From Onchidella celtica (Eukaryota; Mollusca; Gastropoda; Systellommatophora; Onchidiidae): DNA of 64,000 nt. This document shows positions 43,688 to 55,632 of this stretch, one piece after another. Positions within the stretch are counted from its first letter, which is position 1. Every line of letters starts with the position of its first letter. The notes beneath the pieces were generated by a model that saw only the letters and a program-made list of their open reading frames with translations, was not told the origin of the DNA and made no database searches. The position numbers and the translations under genes are program-made. Location of the stretch: the NCBI GenBank assembly GCA_963931925.1, contig OZ007567.1, positions 85,546,677 through 85,610,676 of the forward strand, written 5' to 3'.

Positions 43688-45424
43688 TAGGGGTTTTGTT
43701 GTAGCTTTATTATATAGATTAGAGAATTCATGATTTAATCAACTTACACTTCAGGATTTCAACAATGATAAATGACTGCGATAACATAGTAGTAGATCTA
43801 AAAACAGTACGGTACATCAATAGGGCTCTGAATCTGATTATGCAGCGCTCTTTCATTTCAATCCTCTACTTCCGTTCTTCCATCTGGGTTTTTTTTTTCT
43901 CTCACATTGCTACCTCATTTTTATTAATTTTAGACTAAATGTACAGTATTATCATCCATCCTTCAGTACAGTGCCGGGTTAATTTTTTTTTCATCGAGGC
44001 ACCCCAGCTTTTTTATCTGTTGGCAATGAGGTACAGTACATGCCCGGTCATTTGTGACGACATCGCGAACGCACCCCCCCCCCCCACCACACCAAATCCC
44101 CCAGTCTTCACTTATAATATAGCTACTTGTAGTTGTTGCTAGGAACACGTTCACCATGCTCGGCCAATCATTTTTTAAGCCCTGTTTTACAAAAAGTAGC
44201 CCAGAATAAAAGAAAGAAACGCTTTCGCACTCACGCACTGGCCACTCATCAAAATGGCAACATTGTCAGGACTTACCTTTGGGCCTTTGAGTTAGTTCTT
44301 CAGCAAACTTACAGCTGTAACAACGAATTTTCTCTCAACGGCGGTGCACGTCTGCAGGCATCATGTGACTGCTCAAGTCTGATGGGAAACGATGCCATTT
44401 CGCACGAGCATAGACCGTGGAGACGATAGAAATAGATCAGGTGGGTGTTCGCAAAGCTGGGGTGTTGGCAGTGAGGGATATGTTTATTCTGTGTTAACTT
44501 TATCAGTGCATTGCACTTTGTTAAAGTGAAAAATTCATGGAATTTTGTATTACTCTCAATCTGTCTTCAACTGTTGTAGAGTGATTGTTATGAAAATGAT
44601 CTCCAGTGACATTTTGGTATCATCCACGCCTTAGGTGCATTTCATGTGAACCTAAATGAATTTTCCGCACATTGTGTAGCCTACTACTGCTAATGCTATA
44701 GTGCTATCCTCTGAGGTGGCGACTGAAATTTACTGAAAAAGTTCATCAAAGGGCTCGGTTGTCATTGGATAGGAAATCTGTCAACTCTCCTAAGATTTAA
44801 TTTTGTCAAACTGAAAGACTCCGTGTTAGCAAAATTCCACTACCGGTATTGATTAAAAATGCTGAACAGCCCAAACCTTTAACAATAACAATAACAATTA
44901 ACACCCATAAGAAAATTGTCCAACCTGGTTGAGTTCTGTTTCCTTGTGAGGGAGAGGAAGCTAACTACTCAGTAATCAAATTTTGAATGTCAGCAAGTGA
45001 GCAACATTGCACCTTTCCCCAGTTACATGAACTACATGTAGGCCTACATGTAATTGCGAGGAGAAAAAAATGCATTCAAATGAAAACAGCTGGGAAAACT
45101 GCAAAATTGTTGTACTTTTAGGGATGCTGATGACTGCTACAAAAGCCTTGTTTAATTTAACAAAAACAAATTACCAAAATGATCCCAATCTGTATAAAAG
45201 ATCACTTGATCTTTGGAAAGATTTCCGAGTGGTCTCATGCTAGTATTGGCTAGTTTACGTCTTTTAAACTAAAGTACTCAGCTGTTAGTAATCGAGCCGT
45301 GTGTTAACTGGTCTCTTCTGTCAGTAACTCGGTTCACTGAGTCCAACTTGGGCATTTTTTGTGAAATTAGATACCAGCATTGTTTTAGTGTTATTGTCTA
45401 CTGTGATTTTATTTCCCCCTGCAG
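43688..45424. other. Retroelement tail remnant, then sequence with no recognised gene
   Basis: The first ~40 bases ('ttgtagctttattatataga') look like the continuation of the retroelement tail cut at 28923. A run of about 13 C lies near 44073. The remainder is AT-rich with no supportable coding region. Confidence 0.4.
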
Positions 45425-45495
45425 GCTGTAATAATTATGAATCAGTACCTGTTAGATGGCTGCAAAGAATCGGTAACAAATGGTAGCCGCCCAAG
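45425..45495 (+). CDS. Candidate first coding exon of an unidentified gene
   Basis: A strong acceptor (TTTCCCCCTGCAG, ending 45424) precedes an ATG at 45437-45439 and 19 open codons (MNQYLLDGCKES...). It ends at a consensus donor AAG/GTGAGA (after 45495). No family is recognised. The evidence is splice signals plus an open frame only, so chance is a real alternative. Confidence 0.25.
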
Positions 45496-46820
45496 GTGAG
45501 AAAATGTAGTAAAATGATGGATAGGACAAAAAGGTTAACATTCCTTTAATAGAAAATGTCAGACATAATATTAAATTACATTGACTATAATTTAAAAAAT
45601 TAATATTTTGAGTCTCAGCCATGATTTCGCTTGGTTTCCTAACCTGGGGCGGCTGCGAGATACATCATGTATTACTGATTATGTGCTATACATTTGTGAT
45701 ACTTGTGTTACATTTTGTATATTATTTTATGAACATATCATAGTGAAAGAGTAGGCTAATTCATGTATTTCATCATTATATGTGTATGGTATGGTGGAGA
45801 ATATGTCTAGTGTAAGTTGTAAAGATGCTCGTGAGTGCAAGCTTGCAATTGTGTCTATTTGGAAAGGGGTGAAGTAAGTCCAGATTCTCCCGACCCCATT
45901 ATTAAACAGTGGTGGAAATAAAGCTTTTTTCATGTTGAACGTCTGGTAGTTCTCGTTTCTGTGTAACATAGATGTAATTGGCAAAGGTTTGACCACGAGG
46001 ATGCCAAAACGCATCACAGTTTCTGCTACTGAAATTGTCACATTCCACATTAACTGACTGATCCTAGTATCAAAATCTGTCATGGGACCGTAGGTGGTTT
46101 ATTTTGTGCAAACGCTTAAGAACCTTTAGGAGGCATATTATAGTCTTTAGCTGCCAGTAAGTCAAGTTGTTCTGCATATATACATGCATGTATTCATAAA
46201 TTCCTTCATATTCACATACGCATTTGAATTTAAAGCCAATATAGTGCTGATAATTCACATTTCGAGTCTAGAACTAGAAGTGGACCAGTTATAGCATTTC
46301 TGTCATGAGGAAATTATACAGGCTAGGTATCACCGGGACACGGGACTGCTGATGTGGATTTAGTATGGCTGTAGCCTACATGGCTACAGACTAGACTTTT
46401 CCTGACCTGACAACATCTAATAACTTGCGGCAACAGTACCCAAAGAAAATGGATACGCGACAAAATAAGAACAAGACCACTGATATTGCAAAACAAAAAT
46501 TCAGTGAAGGATATCTCACAGTCACTATGCGCTTCACGTGAAACTGAGGAGCGCTGGTAGGCAGGAAGCGTACCGAGGGAGGATTATTCATGGCCAAAAA
46601 TCTGGAGCAGGGCTACGTGTTGTTTAGGCTGTTAAAGAACCAAAGCTGAGTCAGCTTTGTGCTCAGATATAATAACCACACAGCAGTTATAATATCCACT
46701 CAAAATCCTCCGTCCGTCTTGGTCCATTTGTCTGCAGCATTTGTTTTTGTTTTTTAAAAACTAGTCTTCATCAGTTGCTTTGACTCTGAGTTTGGAGAAA
46801 GCACGTCAACACGGTAATGG

Positions 46821-47151
46821 CAGAGAGTATAGATGTATAGAGAGAGTTCACTTCCGCCAAATCGCGAAACTAGGTCGCTGCGGTAAACAAGAAATTGAAG
46901 AATTGAAAGAGACTTTCTTCACCAAAGACGGTGTGCATATCTCTTAAGTATGGTTTGTTCATATTTTTGGGCTGACTGAAACTATTTAGAGCCGTTTGTA
47001 AGTTCTTACGCCCCGCGGAAATGCATAAACCAGTTTGTTTACCGCAGCGACCTACTTTCCGCTCCATGCTAACAATGGTTTCGCGGCGCCTCCCGTGTCT
47101 CGCAGTGCAAATCGACCAATAGTGAACCCTCTCTATACATCTATACTCTCT
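46821..47151. mobile_element. 331-bp MITE with 8-bp target duplication
   Basis: Inverted ends 'CAGAGAGTATAGATGTATAG' at 46821 and its near-complement ending 47151. GGTAATGG is duplicated at 46813-46820 and 47152-47159. A second inverted pair (about 46871-46890 against 47033-47052, 'aggtcgctgcggtaaacaa') lies inside. The duplication length fits hAT-type mobilisation. There is no transposase inside. Confidence 0.8.
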
Positions 47152-47994
47152 GGTAATGGTCACATTATGCAATAAAAAAACAAGACCACAGATAGAATAT
47201 ATGTATAATAGGACAGAAAAAATACCTAACCGGAAACGCCCACCAGTCACCCGCTTCATCAGTTGCTGCAAAGGTGGGTGTTAGCTGGGTGACAGATAAC
47301 CAATGTTCTCTACTAGCTACGTGTATTAGGGATCAACTGAAAACAAAAATACCGATTTTATTTTCAAATACATTTTCCTCTTCAGCTCTTAATGAGATTT
47401 CTGACGCAGGAGAAAATAAATGAGTAAAATCTATTCATCACCGGGCTTTGGAGTCTGGAACGTTGAGATCAACGGTGTTGTGTTTTTTTTTTTTTTTTCT
47501 GGTCAGCCATGCCAAATCCTGAAGATTGAACGTTGGCAACGTAGGGCATTCCACAATTTTGAGAGCAAGGAAAATGTGTTCATTTACATTCATCTACATG
47601 TAGGCTATGAACTATTGTCGTGTATAAAGAAAATTCCATTATTTTAAAGTCGAACATTTTACTTGTTCACAATGCGGAGGGACCCTCCTTTGCGAACTTG
47701 ATTTTACTTTTCCAGAGGAGTGATCAATTCTCAAACTGCCTGAAGAAAAAAAAAGGTAAACACACACACACCGGTGCGTTTTGAACCGAAGAATGATTGA
47801 AAAAAGTACAAACGTACCTAAGCAGATGTGTTTGAAAAGCTGTACAGTTACAGATGAATATAATTTGTGAGCTGAGGAAATTAAAATAAGCTCAAAGCCT
47901 CCTTTCCATGTCAGACAATGGCGAGAACGACCATCCTTCCAACCATAATTTTTTGCCGCCAAGAGAAATAAGCCCATGATCATTTTCTTTCCAG

Positions 47995-48098
47995 ATCTAC
48001 TCCATTTCCCATGAAATATCCGACAGGTTTAACTTTCAGGATCTTATACTTGATCGCAAGGGAAATGATGTGGCTGCATTGAGACGATTAAAAAACGC
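47995..48098 (+). CDS. Candidate internal exon of an unidentified gene
   Basis: Acceptor TTTCTTTCCAG (ending 47994) and donor GC/GTAAGG (after 48098) bound 104 bases. They are open in one frame as 'IYSISHEISDRFNFQDLILD' and onward. The composition is protein-like, but the phase does not join cleanly to the candidate exon at 45425-45495, so the two may be unrelated. No family is recognised. Confidence 0.25.
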
Positions 48099-48789
48099 GT
48101 AAGGAATCTTATGTAAGAATAAATTTTAATCTGTTTGCTCAGTTTAACACGATGCATTTAATCTCTGATACCTAATCAAGCTGATGTCAGAGACAAAAAT
48201 TGATTCAAAGATGTGTTATAAAACATGTCTTAAAATGGGATTGTGAAAATTAAATCAACTGCTTTCCTTCTCCCATGTGACCCAAACTTGTAATATTGAC
48301 TGGATGGCATCACCGCCCTCCTGGTGCACGGCGACTGAGCATGCGCACTTGCTAAGATTTTCTACTTCTAGCACGGCTGCTGACCATGTGTACTCAGAAA
48401 GATTAGCTGTAATCTAAAGGAAGAGGCGAAACAAGTAGGAGAACGAAAACTATGGCCTTGGAACTTTGGGCGAAAGACGAAATTATACACTTGGAAATTT
48501 CTGAGGGACACAAGTTCTCTGACGTCAAGTTGAAACAAACCAAAATTAAAGGAGACAGAGAATAGGCTCTTTATGTAGGGCCCACGTAATATTGAAATGT
48601 ATTATTGCTAACCAGTCTCATCTTTACAGCATAACGCCACGGTCATTCCACAATTGCCAAAGTCATTTTTTTGGGGGTGTTTTTGAGATGAAAATAATGC
48701 TAATCTTATTCTTAATCAGACAGTCACGTTGTACCGTTCAACAGTAACAGTTACATTGTTTTGTTTCGTTGACTTATGGGTTTCCGCCT

Positions 48790-50033
48790 GGGTACCGGAA
48801 AACTGAGCCGGATTTTTAATCCTATTGTTCAAAACTTCAAAGGTAGCTTGTAAAAGCTGTTGGAAGACTGAGCCGGTTTTTGGCATATCGATACTTAATT
48901 TTTCTAACGACTAGTCAACCTCTTCCTTTCGCCACTTATTGAGACTGTTTCTTTGCTTTTTTTTCTGGTGAATTTTGTAAGAATTAAATGCATGTAATTA
49001 TAACAGCTGATTGAAACGGTCTTGATACGTGTTGCCCCCTGCTCACCACGGGGAGGTGGAAGTCGGATTTTGAGCAGGATAATGTTTATATTGAGAGCTG
49101 TTAAAACCATGATAAAAATTGTTAAAAAATATTATAAGGGGCCTCACAACTTGACGGGTAGCATCTTGAGAGCCACTTTGTGCACAAACTCTGCCTGGGA
49201 CAGCCTTTGGTCATTGTAGTCAGTAATGAGTCTCCCTAATTCTCTCACGCTCACGCAAGCGTCTCACAGGAACATTGTGGTACTGATAGGATGATCTGAC
49301 CTTTATGTCAATTCGTAGCTGTTCTTCTGCGAGTTTTTCGATGAACAGAAATATGTTTCGATGCGGCGATGTAAAGTGGCTTGCAAAATGTTTATGAAAA
49401 CTTTCGGATGCATTGGTCGTTCTGACGGAACTTTCAAGACAAGTCCACAAACTGGGCGGGTATCTGGCAGTTGAAGAAATGTAGTTGTCAAAAACATAGT
49501 CAGAAAACATTGTGAGTTTGTCATCATCCTGGTCTGGGCACTGGGCCATGATGACAAAAGCAAAGCAATCTTGTACTTCACTAGGCTCAAGTGCCGGTAA
49601 GCCAAAAAAGGACTTTAGCCACATTGCAGTTTCACTGGTAGACTTGTACTCAGAAGGTAGTCCAATTTGTTGAAGTTTTCGGTACCATGCTTGACCGACA
49701 TGAAACTGATAGGCTTTTATTGTAGTCTCTGGGAAGGTGCGTCAACAGGCGGAAAGCATGGCTAGCCTATTGAGTTGTGTTAGGCGCGCGCGCACAGTCA
49801 GTTTGTGACTGTTCCTGTTGTGTGTTAGCATACTGAGTCTATCCAAAGATCTATCATGTTTATACAGTCCAGTGCCTTAGGGTTGGTACATCAGGCTAAT
49901 CGATCTAAAGTTCGAAAACAACATAGTCGATATCTACAACAAAAAACCGGCTCAGTTTTCCAACAGGGGTCGGCGGCTTATTGCGCAATGCGTTGCATAA
50001 CAGGTGAAAAACCGGCTCAGTCTTCCGTACCCC
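48790..50033 (-). mobile_element. Deleted Mutator-like (MULE) element, 1244 bp
   Basis: Inverted ends (left 'GGGTACCGGAAAACTGAGCC'; right complement with three differences) are flanked by TTCCGCCT at 48782-48789 and 50034-50041. A second subterminal motif 'CTGTTGGAAGACTGAGCCGG' (or one mismatch) occurs near each end (48862 and about 49950). A partial transposase lies on the minus strand. The middle of the element is missing. Confidence 0.8.
49220..49741 (-). pseudogene. C-terminal fragment of a MULE transposase
   Basis: Open on the minus strand for about 174 codons. It contains 'YQFHVGQAWYRKLQQIGL', the element 'YPPSLWTCLESSVRTTNASE' and 'SFHKHFASHFTSPHRNIFLF'. This matches the end of the MULE catalytic domain and the following 'RTNNxxE'-type region seen in animal Mutator-like proteins. 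The N-terminal DNA-binding part and earlier catalytic aspartates are absent, so it is a deletion derivative. The left end is a natural stop at 49220. Confidence 0.65.
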
Positions 50034-50058
50034 TTCCGCCTACGTCACCATTTTAGAC

Positions 50059-50174
50059 TTGTTAGGGAGCGTTGTCTACTTACAAAGCCAAAGAGAGAAA
50101 AATATACATGTACTGAGTTGTGTTCACTGCTCAGCTATAGCTTTCTATGTAAAATACTACGCTCCCCTAACAAC
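50059..50174. repeat. Short dispersed inverted-end repeat, copy 3
   Basis: Ends 'ttgttagggagcgttgt' and 'acgctcccctaacaact' with the core 'gttgtgttcactgctcagct', the same layout as 5371-5481 and 5504-5615 but more diverged. It lies 25 bases outside the MULE derivative. Confidence 0.55.
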
Positions 50175-50601
50175 TGCTACCACTACATTCAAAGCTAACA
50201 GTTTTCTTTGATTTTCCAAAAAAAAACAACAACAAAAAAAAACAAAACAAAACACCGAAACATGACGTAGATTGTGGAATGACAGTGCAGTGACGTTAAT
50301 CAGAGCTCGACCACAGATAGACCATGGCCTTCCTTCATTCAGTTTTCGCATTTGTTAGTTATGCATGCGGCTATTTGTGCAACATGTAGCTGGGCCAATT
50401 TGCAGGCACAATGACATCTTCTCAGTATTGTCTTCTTTCAGTTCACAGCAATGATACTAAAGGTGTTAAAAAAACTGTTATGCTAGCACTAGTAGGACAT
50501 GGGAGAGGGGAAAAAAATGGAGAAACAATAAATGGGAGCTTGTTACTCTGGAATTTTTCAACATACAGTGTACTTTGAATTTGAACATGATGACGTAAGG
50601 C

Positions 50602-50817
50602 TTAAGGGAGGGGAAAGAGAGAGAAAAAGGGAGGACGGGGGAGATGGAAAAATAAAGGCAGAGAGAAAGAAAGAAAGAGAGGGAGATATAAAGAAGGAGG
50701 GAGAGAGAATGGGAAAGAGTGGGGAAAAGGCATAAAGAGAGAGGGGGAGAAAGAGAGAAAGGAAAACTAACGAGGGAGAGAGAGAGAGAGAGAGAGAAAA
50801 AAAAGAGAGAACAGATT
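50602..50817. repeat. Purine-rich (GGGA/GA)n low-complexity tract
   Basis: About 215 bases of almost pure A/G ending in a (GA)n run. The 67-codon Lys/Glu/Arg-rich ORF across it reflects composition, not a gene. Confidence 0.85.
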
Positions 50818-51277
50818 GTACATAGGGCCTATATACTATACTGCAGGTCAGTTACCCCGAGATAATCGTAATGTCCTATATATCAAGCCACCGTGATGTC
50901 CATAAATCAAGTCACTTGTCAAATAACGCAAAACGGAAGTCAATCGATAGACACGAGAGACACACTGTCTAGCTTCACCTTTACCCCGGGGCATTTGATG
51001 ATCAATCAGAATACGTGATACACAAAACATTGTCTGCGAAAATGTACTGTGGACGATTCTAGAATATCTCATCATCTTTCATGACGGATGTTTGGATGTT
51101 ACAATCATGATTTTGTCCTCTTTCATGTTTTGCCACAATTTGGTCACATATTATATGCATCTTTTGCCAGATTTTACTCTGGCCATTTTATTTCCCGTCC
51201 CTTTGCCTTCGAAATTTTATTTGAGCCAAGTAGCCGAAATTCTCACATAGTAGAGCTTGGGCCAATGGGCAAAACCC

Positions 51278-54200
51278 TCCCCCCCCTGGGGGGGGGGGAT
51301 TGACCACTACTATTTCTATATTCCTAGTCCCCTGAGCTGTCACAATTTGCTTGTTAGCATTTAAAAAAGTGTCATCTTCACCGAGTTACAGCCCTTTGTT
51401 TACCAGCTCTTACGGCCCTTTGAATTAGGGAGAGGGTTTTTTCTTAAATTGTAAAACCATTACTATTAAACGTAAAGTGCATTTTAAATAGCTCAAATGC
51501 AAGTTAGAAGGTTAACCTATCTCATGGTACTGTGATACTTTGACAAAAAAAATAATTTTGGTCATTTAAACTCAAGTTTTGTCCAATTTATTGTAAAATC
51601 ACAATACTTGACCACAACACATGAATAATATGTATATATACAATGTATTCAAACTCTGATTTCATATAAATGTTTGAGAAATACATGTAATTAAAGCAAC
51701 CATGTAATAAAACCTTTTACTGAAAGAACTAATTGCCTATACACCTAATATAGTGACGTATTTAAAATGAACCATTAAGCATTTTAATTAGCTTTTTAAA
51801 GCTTTTAGATTTACCACCAATAAAACAATAACACCATGAGAACAAAGTGACACAATATGTTCTTATCATAGTACTAAAATCAATGGAATATACAACAAGA
51901 TTAAATGTAAACACCCTTAAAGCAATATAACATTGTATTTGCCACATTGATGTGTAAACAACTGATTTAAACAGGTGCTAAAACATATGATAGTCTAACA
52001 CTCTTCATCATCAGTATCGGCAAATTCTTCATCACTGGACGAAAAGTCATCAGATTCATTGAGAATTTCACTTTCTTCTTCTTCGTCATCCTGTGAGCCC
52101 AGATCGACTGAAAGAATATCTTGAAGCTCTTTTGGTAGGAAGTCCTTGCTGTACCATTTCACTTCAAGTCCAGCAGATGAGCTGATCTGCCATCCATTGT
52201 CCTCTGGTTTGGGAATGTCTGGAAAGTTGACATTTGATCTTCTCCATATTTGGGTTTGGTAATTTGCTCTCTGAGTGTGAAGGAGTAACACATCTTTGCA
52301 TGGGGGCATTTTGCTGAGATCCATTCCATCTGCATGTGAGAGGATGCCTTTCTTTCCTTTGTAACTTTGCTTCACTCTGTCATACCTGACTTTGTCAAGG
52401 CTGGTGTGTGCTCTGTTTCCACATAGCTGACAAACAAAGGCTTCTATTTTGTTTTGCTCTTTAGATGCAATGGTTTCTGAATTCCCAAATCTTGCAAATG
52501 TATCTTGAAGTTCTTGATCTTCTTGAAGGAGTTTTAGAGCTTTTATCTTGCCCTTTCCGGCAAAACAGCTGGTGGAGTCACACCCACTAAATGCGTGCAT
52601 CCCCACAATAGTTTTGGTATACCTGCAGAAAGCTCAGATATGTTCACTTGTCTTCTGTTGTTGGCTGTGCCAGTGTCAAAGATAAGCTTCTTGCCAATAA
52701 TGTCACAGTTTGACAAAAGCAACACAAATACATCAGTGTCTGGTGACCTGACTATGATGGTTTCTGATCCTTGTTGGGAAGCGTAGAGGCAGTGTAGTAC
52801 AATTCTGGTATCAGCCTCCTCTTGTGAAGAACACAAATCTTGGACAGGGATTGAGTTTACTGACTCTTCATTTGTATCACTTGTAATGAGTTCACAGCTT
52901 TCTTCAGAGACGAAAAACAGCTTCTTGTTCTTTAATAGCTGTGCATAAGCATCACTTTTCCACTCAGCATGCAGAAAACGTATAAGTGCCTTTTTGTTTT
53001 CTTCACTTAATAGGAATTCTTTCCAGTTCCTTGGAACTTTTGTTGCTGGTCCTTGCAACACATGTGTGCAGATGTTACTTGATCCTCTTCTGATACGTTC
53101 ACAACTTTTAATGGAGTTTTTCTTATATGTATCAGTCACAAAGTGTATGGTAGCTGTCTGAGGTAAACAGAGAAATGCTTGCTTTGCAATGTCGCCAAAT
53201 GTGCACTGACTTCCTGATAGGCAATGGAGTAAGGCATTTCTGTCCACAATAGAAGATGTGTTAGACAATTTGGACATATCTTCAGATTCTACACAATCGT
53301 TCTCAAGCTTGTGCATAAGAGTTGCCTTGTTCGTTTTCAGAGGCAGGCCATCTGGTGAAGAAAGTGACCACGGGACAGGGCTCAGGGGATAAGTCAACAC
53401 TTTTTCCATGTCTATCTCGTGTTCTTGCGACAAGACAAGTAATTGTCCAAACACATTTCTCTGAGCTTTAACTTTCACATCTTTCCTTGCTGCTTTTATT
53501 GAATTCACTTTGGAAACTGAAGCAAATGTCCTTATTTTCGTTTTCTTCAAAGGCTTGTGAAACTTCACAGACTTGTCTTTCAGTCGTGTTTCCACAAATT
53601 CTTCAAAGTTCTTGTTGCCAATGTCTTCAACTTTTAGGAGGTCCTCTGTAACATCACTATGCAAATTTTGTCCCGAGGATAAACATATCAGATTTTCTCT
53701 TTCAATGTCAAATGGGTTAAGAAAAGCTGAAAATGTTTCCATGGTCTTTTGCACAGCAGTTTCACTCAATTGCGCTTCTGCTGGGGTTGATTCCCTGTGA
53801 GTGTCAAAGTTTTTTGATTCCATGTTTGCCATCTCATATGTTGCAGACACATACTGGGCTCTGTTATGCCGTGTCACACACCATCTGTAGTAGGCGGGCA
53901 AGCTTCTGCTGAACCCAACAATCCCACCACTGGTCTTTGCATGCTTGTTTATGGTCTGCTCGATGGTCATGTCAACTGCAGTGCGGGTACCTGGTATACT
54001 TGATCTAGATACACTGAATCCATTTCTTTGAAGCAAATCCTTTGCTTCTTGTGGTAGATTGACAAGCATGATGTAGTATACACTAAGGTACTTTGCGTAG
54101 TTCTGATGGTTCATGATAAACAGGAGAGGGCAGAGTTTTTGCAAGCAGAAAATGTGCAAACCCAAATTGTTTGTTTTGGTGGCAAATAGGAACTGAAGCA

Positions 54201-55615
54201 ATAGCCATATCCTTTCCATATACTGAAGCCAGTATTGTGCAGTTTTGCCAAAATGGCCAGCTCCAACTTGTTTTTGAATACTTCATACTGAGCAAACAAC
54301 TGAACCAATTCTTCTGATGAAATGACACTTTCAAACACAGAATGACTTATATTTGATTGAAGTTCTTTTGCATTTGATGACAAGTCCTTCAACAGTCCAC
54401 CGCATCCTGTGTTGTTCAAAAATGAGGTAAACAGTAACCTTTCCAGTGCTTCTAGGACATGGGTGTGTACCCTCATGGCTCGATTATAATGTTTTCCAGA
54501 TAAAACCTTTTCCAGTGAACCACTCACACATAACCTCGCTTCAACTAATATTTCTTCCAGTCCTGAGCCTTGCATAACTTTTCCTACAGCTCCAAGATAG
54601 GAAATCATCGTGTGGAATACGCCCAAATGAATAACAACATTCTTGTACGTTTCTGGGTGTTGCCACACAAGAGCATAAGCCTTCTTTGCCACTGCAAGAT
54701 CAAAGGTTACAAATGTCCATTGTTGACCTGTTTCTCTTGTTGCATCCTGGGATATTTGTAGAACTTTTTGAACAGTTGACATATCGTTCACTGATGCATT
54801 GATAGGTGCCATGTAGTTCACAATTGATTGGGTTTCTGGTTGCTGTTGGTCTGATGTTGCTGATATCCAGCCTTTCCACCCAGGAAAGATGAACTTGTGT
54901 TCTACATTCAGTTCCAGTCGACAAAACATCCATAGGAAAAACGATTTTTTGACCAGGTCTTCACATTCGTAGCTAAATTCTGTTTCTGTCACATCAAACT
55001 TAGGTTCTACCTTTCCAGTGTCCAAGCATGTTTCTAGTTGTTGAGGAACGAATGTGGCGGAACGTTTCTTGGATTTGCAAATTTCCACGCCATTGCACGT
55101 CTGTTGACTTGCTGTGTTATCAGGTTGAGGTGGATCCCTGGATGGTTCCTGTATTATAATACTGTGAGTGGAATGAGTTGTTCCTGCTCCACTGGGTGTT
55201 TCCTCTGCCATGTCGACACTAGGCAAACATATGCAAGCATAAACAAACCAATATACCATTATAAAGATATCGTGTAAAAGTAGCAACCGTTGCAACAAAA
55301 CCCCAAAGTTTTGACTATTCTTATATTTGTATACTTAACAAATTGATAAATCATTTGTATTTCCAATAGGACAATGTATTTAGCTTTAATTTGATGTATT
55401 ACAAAGTATATTTTGTTTCATTATAACACTTATAATTATAAAAACATTGAACATACCCCCTTATTTATCCAAGGGCAACAACTCAATTTTCATATTGCAA
55501 TTTCCCAAGGAAAATGACACTTGTTTTAATGCTAACAAGCTGATTAATTTAGCTTAAGATCTATATTAACGAGAAAAGATAGTGTCAAATCCCCCCCCCC
55601 CCAGGGGGGGGGAGT
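51278..55615 (-). mobile_element. 4.3-kb element with long inverted repeats encoding a FEN/XPG-like nuclease protein
   Basis: The left end (about 51278-51385) and right end (about 55508-55615) are imperfect inverted repeats. Each has a C-run/G-run palindrome ('CCCCCCTGGGGGG'), then 'GGGATTTGAC'-like sequence, and about 60 bases further in the shared word 'gcttgttagcatt' followed by 'aagtgtcat'. A single broken minus-strand gene fills the interior. The homopolymer ends prevent reading a target duplication. A link to the Academ superfamily (its XPG-containing branch) is my best guess from memory. Confidence 0.6.
51995..55211 (-). pseudogene. RNase H-like (?) plus FEN/XPG-like nuclease protein, probable transposase, two frameshifts
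   Basis: About 1070 codons in three minus-strand frames: 55211-54190, 54190-52612, 52612-51995, with single-base shifts near 54190 and at an A-run near 52612. The start is taken at MAEETPSG; an upstream ATG at 55298 is possible. The N-terminal third has 'VTFDLAVAKKAY' and 'IHLGVFHTMISYLGAVGK', recurrent in a family common in invertebrate genomes and possibly the DDE part. The central part has a full FEN-like acidic set: 'IVDRNALLH', 'HFVTDTY', 'EEADTR', 'SPDTDVF' and 'GCDSTS', followed by 'AGKGKIKALKLL'. The distance from the second Asp of DTD to the Asp of GCD is 52 residues, as between D181 and D233 of human FEN1. The C-terminal tail is strongly acidic (DDEEEESE...). The fold call is inference. 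Confidence 0.6.
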
Positions 55616-55632
55616 GGGGGGGGGGTTCTGCT

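Noticed and set aside
48452..48565. 37-codon ORF starting MALELWAKDE
   Set aside because: Too short, no splice donor inside and no family match; left unannotated.
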